Origin: DAOUAM01 sp034433305 | GTDB lineage: Bacteria; Chloroflexota; Dehalococcoidia; Lucifugimonadales; DAOUAM01 | Length of the DNA: 17,258 bases | Assembly (NCBI GenBank): GCA_034433305.1 | Contig: DAOUAM010000112.1 | Location: forward strand, 1-17,258 | Direction of reading: 5' to 3' | In this document: piece after piece, positions 13,165 through 17,258 of the stretch | Layout of the letters: each line of letters opens with the position of its first letter | How positions within the stretch are numbered: position 1 is the first letter of the stretch | Translations under genes and position numbers: made by a program | Notes under the pieces: model-generated | What the model was told of the DNA's origin: nothing | The model's input: only the letters and a program-made list of their open reading frames with translations | The model's database searches: none

Positions 13165-13623
13165 CTACTGCGCCACGAAGGTCTTGGTCACGTCGTTGAC
13201 GATGACGGTGTAGGTCTTGCCGCTCTCGAAGTCGCTGCCCAGGGCGATGTTGTGCTCCTTTGTGCCGTAGACCATGGTGCACATGACGCTCTTGTCAGCG
13301 GGCATGCGGTTGATGACCTTCACGCGGATGGTGTCGCCCTCGCGGCTGACCTCGTAGCGGTCGAACTGGGCGCAGCCGCTGGGCAGCCCAGAGACGACGT
13401 GCAGGAAATACTGCGGTGGGAAGGACTCGGCGATGTTGGTCTCCACGCTATCAATGGGCGCCAGCTCCTCCACCGTCTCCATGACCGGCGTTGGCTGTGG
13501 CGTGGGGCTTGCGCTGGGCCCTGGCGTCGGAGTCGCGTTGCTGGCCGTGGCGCTGGCGCAGGCAACGCCCGCGAGGGCCACGGCGCCAATAGCCAGAGTA
13601 GCTATGACCTTGGGGAATCCCAT
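13165..13623 (-). CDS. Small exported (lipo)protein of unknown function
   Basis: The 152-residue product has a signal sequence (about 5-21) ending in GVAC, so Cys22 may be a lipid anchor, although Gly at -3 is not canonical. A Thr/Pro/Ser-rich spacer follows (23-47), as in cell-surface lipoproteins. Residues about 55-152 form a beta-rich domain: IDSVETNIAESFPPQYFLHVVSGLPSGCAQFDRYEVSREGDTIRVKVINR, then CTMVYGTKEHNIALGSDFESGKTYTVIVNDV. Cys84 and Cys115 could form a disulfide. I recall similar uncharacterised domains in Chloroflexota and other environmental genomes but know no function; an inhibitor-like or binding beta-sandwich is one possibility. The ribosome site is GGTAGAGAG just before the ATG. 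It stands alone between the family A repeat and the alcohol dehydrogenase gene. Confidence 0.78.
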   Translation of the reverse strand: MGFPKVIATLAIGAVALAGVACASATASNATPTPGPSASPTPQPTPVMETVEELAPIDSVETNIAESFPPQYFLHVVSGLPSGCAQFDRYEVSREGDTIRVKVINRMPADKSVMCTMVYGTKEHNIALGSDFESGKTYTVIVNDVTKTFVAQ

Positions 13624-13679
13624 CTCTCTACCTCACCAGTGATGTTTTGGTGTTCTCACCAGGTATGACGGATTCCCCA
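13611..13679. promoter_or_regulatory. Inverted repeat spanning the lipoprotein start region
   Basis: TGGGGAATCC (13611-13620) and GGATTCCCCA (13670-13679) are perfect 10-bp inverted arms 49 bp apart, one inside the first codons of the lipoprotein gene and one upstream. Between them CTCACCAG occurs twice (13632-13639 and 13655-13662), 23 bp apart, about two helical turns. This could be an operator pair or an mRNA fold masking the ribosome site. Its function is inferred only. Confidence 0.35.
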
Positions 13680-13749
13680 GGGCATTTGTTCCCGGGCTGC
13701 GGTGCCACTGGCGGGGCCATGTGCTTCCGGCGCACCGCCGCGTCCTGGG

Positions 13750-14811
13750 CTAGTGCCCGGAGGGCGACACCAGTACCCTGAACACGTCCTTGGTGGGCGC
13801 CATCATGCGGGCAAAGCCGCGGTCTATGACCTCGTCCAGGCTTATCCTATCCGAAATCAGGGGCGAGGTCTTGATGTCGCCAGAGGCGATGTAGCGCACC
13901 ACGTCCTCCACGTCCCGCTGCTGGTAGGCCAGGGAGCCGATGACCTCCACCTCGGTGCTGACGATGCCGTTGAAGTTGAACTGGGGCTGCGCCGTGTAGA
14001 TGGCTACCAGGACCACGCGTCCGCCGCGTCGCACCCACTGGACGGCCTGGGCCGGGGTGTTGGCGCCGCCGGCGGCGTCTATGACCACGTCAGGGCCGAC
14101 GCCATCGGTGAGCACCCGTAGCTCCTCAGCGGCGTCCACCACGTCGGGATTGATGATGGACTGGGCGCCCAGCCGCCTGGCCAGTTCCAGGCTCATGGGG
14201 CGGCGGTCAATGGCGAAGACCTGCGCGCCCAGCGCCCTGGCCGCCTGCATGGCCAGCATGCCCACGGTGCCGACGCCCAGGACGGCGACGCGCTCGCCCC
14301 GCTGCACCCTGCCCCGGCGCACCGCGTGCAGCGCCACCGACGACGGCTCCACCAGCGCCGCCTGCTCGCTGCTGACGTTGTCCGGCAGCTTGACAAGCTG
14401 CGAGGCGGGCCAGGTCATGTACTCGGCCAGCCCGCCGTCCCTGGCAAAGCCCACCGCGGCCATGACCGGGCACTGGGTCTCCTGCTTGTGTCGGCACCAC
14501 CAGCACTTGCCGCAGGTCAACACGCCGTTGATGACCACTCTGTCGCCCGGCCGGACGTTAGTGATGCCCCTGGCCGTCTCCACCACCGTGGCGGTGATCT
14601 CGTGGCCGGTGACCAGGGGCATCTTCTTGCCCGTCAGAGGGTTTGGGGTATTGCCGGAGATGAACACCGGGCCGTACAGGTACTCCTCGATGTCCGTGGC
14701 GCAGATGCCGCAGTAGTCAACGCGTAGCTTGGCCTCACCCGGGCCTGGCGCCGGCTCTGGCACCGTTTCCAGGCGCAGGTCCTTGTTGCCATGGTACACA
14801 AGGGCCTTCAC
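13750..14811 (-). CDS. Zinc-dependent medium-chain alcohol dehydrogenase
   Basis: The 353-residue protein is a zinc MDR enzyme. Catalytic ligands are Cys37 (DYCGICATD), His70-Glu71 (GHE) and Glu155 (LVEPSS). The structural zinc lobe has Cys100, Cys103, Cys106 and Cys114 (CGKCWWCRHKQETQC). The Rossmann motif is VLGVGTVG (177-184), with Asp202 in AIDRRP favouring NAD over NADP. The insertion in EEYLYGPVFISGNTPNPLTGKKMPLVTGHE resembles 2,3-butanediol, threonine or sorbitol dehydrogenase relatives, so it probably oxidises a secondary alcohol or polyol. The GTG start at 14811 is chosen because GGGAGGTGAC lies just upstream, whereas the open frame to 14859 has no ribosome site. The GYD-domain gene ends 78 bases upstream on the same strand, so co-transcription is possible. 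Confidence 0.9.
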   Translation of the reverse strand: MKALVYHGNKDLRLETVPEPAPGPGEAKLRVDYCGICATDIEEYLYGPVFISGNTPNPLTGKKMPLVTGHEITATVVETARGITNVRPGDRVVINGVLTCGKCWWCRHKQETQCPVMAAVGFARDGGLAEYMTWPASQLVKLPDNVSSEQAALVEPSSVALHAVRRGRVQRGERVAVLGVGTVGMLAMQAARALGAQVFAIDRRPMSLELARRLGAQSIINPDVVDAAEELRVLTDGVGPDVVIDAAGGANTPAQAVQWVRRGGRVVLVAIYTAQPQFNFNGIVSTEVEVIGSLAYQQRDVEDVVRYIASGDIKTSPLISDRISLDEVIDRGFARMMAPTKDVFRVLVSPSGH

Positions 14812-14889
14812 AGTGTCACCTCCCGCAAACGTGTTCCAGCGGCCACGGGCGCGTGGCACCTGGGCAGGGCCAGGGTTGACGTCCGCGCC

Positions 14890-15216
14890 CTATCTCCCGG
14901 GCGGCCTGTAGCCCGAAGCACCGGCCAGGCGCATGGCCTCCACGCCCTCTTCGGGGGTCAGCAAAGGCGTGGTCTTGATGGACTTTATCGCGCCACCTGC
15001 CACGGCGGCCAGCGGCCCAGCGGCGGCCTTGACGTTGTCTGGCGCCTCCACTATGAGCACCACGTCATACTCGCCATAGCTGTAGTAGAAGCTGACGAGC
15101 TTGGCACCCACCTTCTCCATCATGGCGCGGAGCTGCTCAGCGCGGTTGGCGGGCTGCTTTATCTGGGCGGCCCATGCATCACTGCTGTAGGCTGCCTGGA
15201 CCATATAGTAGGGCAT
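14890..15216 (-). CDS. GYD-domain protein
   Basis: The 108-residue protein is a single GYD domain (PF08734 type). The N-terminal strand MPYYMVQAAYSSDAWAAQIKQPANR leads into a helix (AEQLRAMMEKVGAKLVSF), the signature YGEYDVVLIVEAPDN (47-61), and a C-terminal part with IKTTPLLTPEEGVEAM. It is a small dimeric ferredoxin-like fold related to dimeric alpha-beta barrel proteins; the biochemical role is unknown. AAGGAG lies 6 bases before the ATG, and a strong promoter is 83 bases upstream. The open frame extends to 15468 but covers the promoter and is not the start. A broken second copy of its 5' end lies at 15533-15622. Confidence 0.88.
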   Translation of the reverse strand: MPYYMVQAAYSSDAWAAQIKQPANRAEQLRAMMEKVGAKLVSFYYSYGEYDVVLIVEAPDNVKAAAGPLAAVAGGAIKSIKTTPLLTPEEGVEAMRLAGASGYRPPGR

Positions 15217-15347
15217 GCGACGCTCCTTCCTCGGCCTGGCCGAGGCTTGCGGTTCAGTCCCGTTCCATCGTCGCCCAACAGGTGGCGTTGGTTGAATGAG
15301 TATACTATGCGCGGGAGTGCTGTCAATCCTTACCGGGAGTGGCGCGA
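15142..15347. repeat. Direct duplicate, copy A (GYD 5' end, leader and promoter)
   Basis: This segment (GYD codons 1-25, 5' leader, promoter and the last codons of the upstream hydrolase remnant) recurs as a direct repeat at 15548-15752, about 405 bases away. The 75 coding bases differ at 3 positions and the 88-base leader at roughly 13. The copies share the GTTGAATGAGTATACTATGCG stretch at the -10. This is the functional copy. Confidence 0.85.
15299..15326 (-). promoter_or_regulatory. Strong sigma70-type promoter of the GYD gene
   Basis: On the minus strand, TTGACA (15326-15321, perfect) is followed after 16 bp by TATACT (15304-15299, five of six). The start codon is 83 bases further on. 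A leader hairpin, CCAAC gccacct GTTGG, lies just downstream of the -10 and is retained by wobble pairing in the duplicate copy. Confidence 0.75.
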
Positions 15348-15446
15348 GAAGAAGCTGGCCAGGCCCTGGGCCACGCTCCCTGGGCTGGTCAACTGCGGCC
15401 AGTGCAGGGCGTTGTCCACGCCCAGCTCTCCCTCTTCGACCTTCAG
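15330..15446 (-). pseudogene. C-terminal remnant of an alpha/beta hydrolase
   Basis: In this frame the minus strand encodes a 38-residue tail ending at a stop at 15330, just upstream of the GYD promoter. It contains LGVDNALHWPQLTSPGSVAQGL, which resembles the end of alpha/beta hydrolases around the catalytic histidine (HWPQ..P..VA..L..F). The upstream frame runs into unrelated sequence with no hydrolase core, nucleophile elbow or start. It appears to be debris of a hydrolase gene that once preceded the GYD gene. The family call rests on one short motif. Confidence 0.45.
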
Positions 15447-15532
15447 TCTCGCCTGGGAGGGCAGACAAAGGGCAGCAAGAAGCTTGGAAAAAGGGGGGCT
15501 GAGAGAAGCCCTCGCACAGATAGGAGCAAGGC

Positions 15533-15622
15533 TCACGACGACGAGATGCGGTTGGCGGGCTGCTTTACCTGGGCGGCCCATGCATCACTGCTGTAGGCGG
15601 CCTGGACCATGTAGTAGGGCAT
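15533..15622 (-). pseudogene. Truncated GYD-domain gene copy
   Basis: From an intact ATG (15622) with GAGAAGGAG upstream, the first 25 codons match the GYD gene with a single conservative change (Ile19 to Val). The frame then diverges into ISSS and a stop at 15533. The GEYD signature and the rest of the domain are missing. Promoter and leader are retained, so a 29-residue peptide might still be made, but the domain cannot fold. It is interpreted as a broken tandem duplicate. Confidence 0.8.
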
Positions 15623-15752
15623 GTGGCGCTCCTTCTCGGCCTGGCCGAGACTTGTATTCGGTCCCGTTCCATAGTGGCCCAACAGGTAACGCTGGTTGAA
15701 TGAGTATACTATGCGTCTGGCCCCTATCAATCCTCAACGGGAGTGGTGCGAG
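15548..15752. repeat. Direct duplicate, copy B
   Basis: This is the partner of 15142-15347. Homology starts at GCGGTTGGCGGGCTGCTTTA and runs through the leader and promoter to CGGGAGTGGTGCGAG. Beyond this only a short AAGCTAGCC resembles AAGCTGGCC of copy A, after a small insertion. Confidence 0.85.
15703..15730 (-). promoter_or_regulatory. Duplicated promoter of the truncated GYD copy
   Basis: TTGATA (15730-15725), a 16-bp spacer, then TATACT (15708-15703) on the minus strand. The spacing and -10 match the functional copy exactly, and only one -35 base differs. It would drive the truncated copy and perhaps read through toward the intact gene. Confidence 0.6.
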
Positions 15753-15854
15753 GGCTTGTAACAAGCTAGCCGGTACTTTATACCCCAGTCGGCCCTTGCG
15801 AAGGGTGACCACAGGGGGCCAGGCCCCTCTCCTCTATTTGCCCTCTGGCCCTGG

Positions 15855-15884
15855 TTGAGTCCCGCGCCGTCCCACGAGTACAAT
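15855..15884 (+). promoter_or_regulatory. Candidate sigma70 promoter for the MFS transporter
   Basis: TTGAGT (15855-15860), an 18-bp spacer, then TACAAT (15879-15884), about 37 bases before the GTG start. The -35 matches four of six and the -10 five of six. Confidence 0.5.
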
Positions 15885-15921
15885 TGCACCCGCGTGTCCA
15901 TTTCTTGAGAAAGGAAGCAGC

Positions 15922-17187
15922 GTGGGAAGCATATCTGCCGGAGCACAGGGTGTAGGGCGCCCCTCTAGCGGGTACCGCTGGGTGATGCTGGGCGGGCTGT
16001 GGATGGGCTACTGTTCCTTCGGCCTGGTCCAGGGAGGCATTCCGCCGCTCATCGGGCCGGTGAGCCAGGACCTGGGCCTGAGCCGCTCGGCCATGGGCAG
16101 CGTCCTGGGGGCGTGGACGCTGGTGTATATCGCCGTCTCCATCCCAGCCGGCGCCCTGATTGACCGCTTCGGCCTGAAGCGCTCCCTGGCGGTGGGCGTC
16201 CTGCTGATCGCCCTGTCGGGTGTGCTGAGGGCTGTCGCGGTCAACTACGCCACGCTGTTCCTGGCGGTGGCCGTCTTTGGCCTGGGAGGCCCCTTTGTCT
16301 CCATAGGTGCCCCCAAGCTGGTGAGCACCTGGTTCAGCAAGCAAAGCCGGGGCACGGCCATGGGCATCTACATGACCGCTTCGGCCTGCGGGCGGATAGT
16401 GGCCCTGTCCACCGCCAACAGCCTCCTCATGCCGCTGTACGACGCTAGCTGGCGGCTCACCCTGGTCACCTTCGCCGGCGTGGCGCTGCTGTCGGCCGTG
16501 GCCTGGTGGGCCATTGCCAGGGAGCCTGAAGGCCCGGTGGCGGCGGATGGGCACGGCAAGGACCTGGCCGCCAGTCTCAAGGTCTTCCCCGAGCTGCTGC
16601 GCATCAGGGTAGTCCAGGTGGTGCTGGTGGTAAGCGTGGGGTCCTTCCTCTTCAACCACGCCCTCAACAACTGGCTGCCGGAGATACTGCAGGAGCGCGG
16701 CATGAGCGCCGCCGCGGCCGGCATCTGGGCCACGCTGCCTATCGTGGTCGGCATTGTCGCCTCGCTGGTCATGCCTCACATGGCCAGGCCCAGCGTCCGA
16801 GTCCCCATGCTGGTGGGCATCTTCCTGGTGGCGTCGGCATCGGCCCTTATCATCGGCTTCACCTCCGGGGCGTGGCTGGCCTGGGGGCTGGTGCTCCAGG
16901 GCGCGGCGTCCAGGGCCGTCATGCCCATCCTGATGCTGGTGCTGATGGACGCGCCGCAGATAGGCCCCCAGCGCATGGGCGCCGTCGCCGGGCTTTACTT
17001 CACGGCGGGGGAGGTGGGCGGAGTGCTGGGGCCGCTGGTCCTGGGCGTGGTCGCCGATCTGACCAGCGGTTTCCTTGGAGGCATGCTGCTGCTGGCGGGC
17101 GTATCCTTCGTCCTGGCCTTTCTCTCCGCTGGCCTCGGCCTTTTTGGCAGAGAGCTAAAGGCAGGCCGTCCCGGCCTCCAGCCCTGA
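15922..17187 (+). CDS. MFS transporter (CynX/NarK-like major facilitator)
   Basis: The 421-residue protein has about twelve hydrophobic helices in two halves separated by a polar loop (about 193-213). Motif A after helix 2 is clear: GALIDRFGLKRS (77-88). The second half has a weaker counterpart (MPHMARPSVRVPMLVG). The N-terminal opening YRWVMLGGLWMGYCSFGLVQGGIPPLIGPVSQDLGLSRSAMGSVLGAW is typical of organic-anion or cyanate-type MFS porters. Proton-coupled uptake or efflux is likely; the substrate is unknown. GTG 15922 has AAAGGA 6 bases upstream, and no in-frame upstream start is better. It is the last gene in the window and is transcribed alone. Confidence 0.88.
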   Translation: MGSISAGAQGVGRPSSGYRWVMLGGLWMGYCSFGLVQGGIPPLIGPVSQDLGLSRSAMGSVLGAWTLVYIAVSIPAGALIDRFGLKRSLAVGVLLIALSGVLRAVAVNYATLFLAVAVFGLGGPFVSIGAPKLVSTWFSKQSRGTAMGIYMTASACGRIVALSTANSLLMPLYDASWRLTLVTFAGVALLSAVAWWAIAREPEGPVAADGHGKDLAASLKVFPELLRIRVVQVVLVVSVGSFLFNHALNNWLPEILQERGMSAAAAGIWATLPIVVGIVASLVMPHMARPSVRVPMLVGIFLVASASALIIGFTSGAWLAWGLVLQGAASRAVMPILMLVLMDAPQIGPQRMGAVAGLYFTAGEVGGVLGPLVLGVVADLTSGFLGGMLLLAGVSFVLAFLSAGLGLFGRELKAGRPGLQP

Positions 17188-17230
17188 CGGACGCCCGGGC
17201 TGCTGCTGGCGTGTCAGGTGCTCATCAGTA

Positions 17231-17253
17231 GGGGCAACCCTTGTGGTTGTCCC
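17231..17253. repeat. REP-like palindrome after the MFS gene
   Basis: GGGGCAACC (17231-17239), loop CTTGT, then GGTTGTCCC (17245-17253) form a 9-bp stem with one G-T pair, 43 bases beyond the transporter stop. The TAGGGGCAACCCTTGTGGTTG style is of the kind found as dispersed intergenic palindromes in environmental Chloroflexota-type genomes (recalled, not searched). There is no T-run, so a classical terminator is not supported. Confidence 0.45.
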
Positions 17254-17258
17254 AGCCC

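Noticed and set aside
15778..16779. 333-codon open frame on the minus strand opposite the MFS gene
   Set aside because: His/Gln/Gly-rich translation without domains, antisense to a clear transporter; a shadow of GC-rich coding.

Overview
The window looks like chromosomal DNA from a GC-rich bacterium with heavy use of AGG arginine codons. The gene mix suggests an uncultured Chloroflexota (Dehalococcoidia/SAR202-like) lineage: a luciferase-like (LLM) oxidoreductase, a GYD-domain protein, a PspC/LiaF-type envelope set, an FNT channel, and small palindromic elements between genes. That placement is inference from gene content and style; there is no rRNA or other marker here.

Left part (1-2450, mostly minus strand). 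A metal-type MerR regulator has a textbook MerR promoter (20-bp spacer over a perfect dyad). It is followed by the first 14 codons of a flavoprotein whose N-terminus fits mercuric reductase or a related disulfide reductase, cut by the window edge in a poly-C/G run. Next come a ThiO-like glycine oxidase and a four-helix membrane protein in one unit, with a 19-bp palindrome beside a perfect -10 box.

Middle (2452-8701, plus strand). An LLM oxidoreductase is followed by a VTT/DedA-like membrane protein paired with a secreted CPYC-motif protein of unknown function. Then comes a three-gene envelope cluster (LiaF-like, PspC, and a membrane protein with a GAAS-repeat beta domain), a formate/nitrite-family channel and an NTF2-like protein. 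A convergent ABC exporter occupies 8714-10501 on the minus strand.

Right part (10502-17258). A roughly 630-bp gene-free stretch holds a 220-bp MITE-like element and two strong hairpins. It is followed by an SMP-30-like beta-propeller and an HSL-type alpha/beta hydrolase in one operon. On the minus strand lie a small lipoprotein, a zinc alcohol dehydrogenase and a GYD-domain protein. Upstream of the GYD gene is a decayed tandem duplicate of its promoter and N-terminus plus a hydrolase remnant. An MFS transporter and a REP-like palindrome close the window.

No CRISPR array, tRNA, rRNA or intact transposase was seen. The most unusual signals are two small-repeat families (one with two copies that each begin exactly at the stop codon of the gene before it), the broken tandem duplication around the GYD gene, and the VTT/CPYC and PspC/LiaF membrane clusters.
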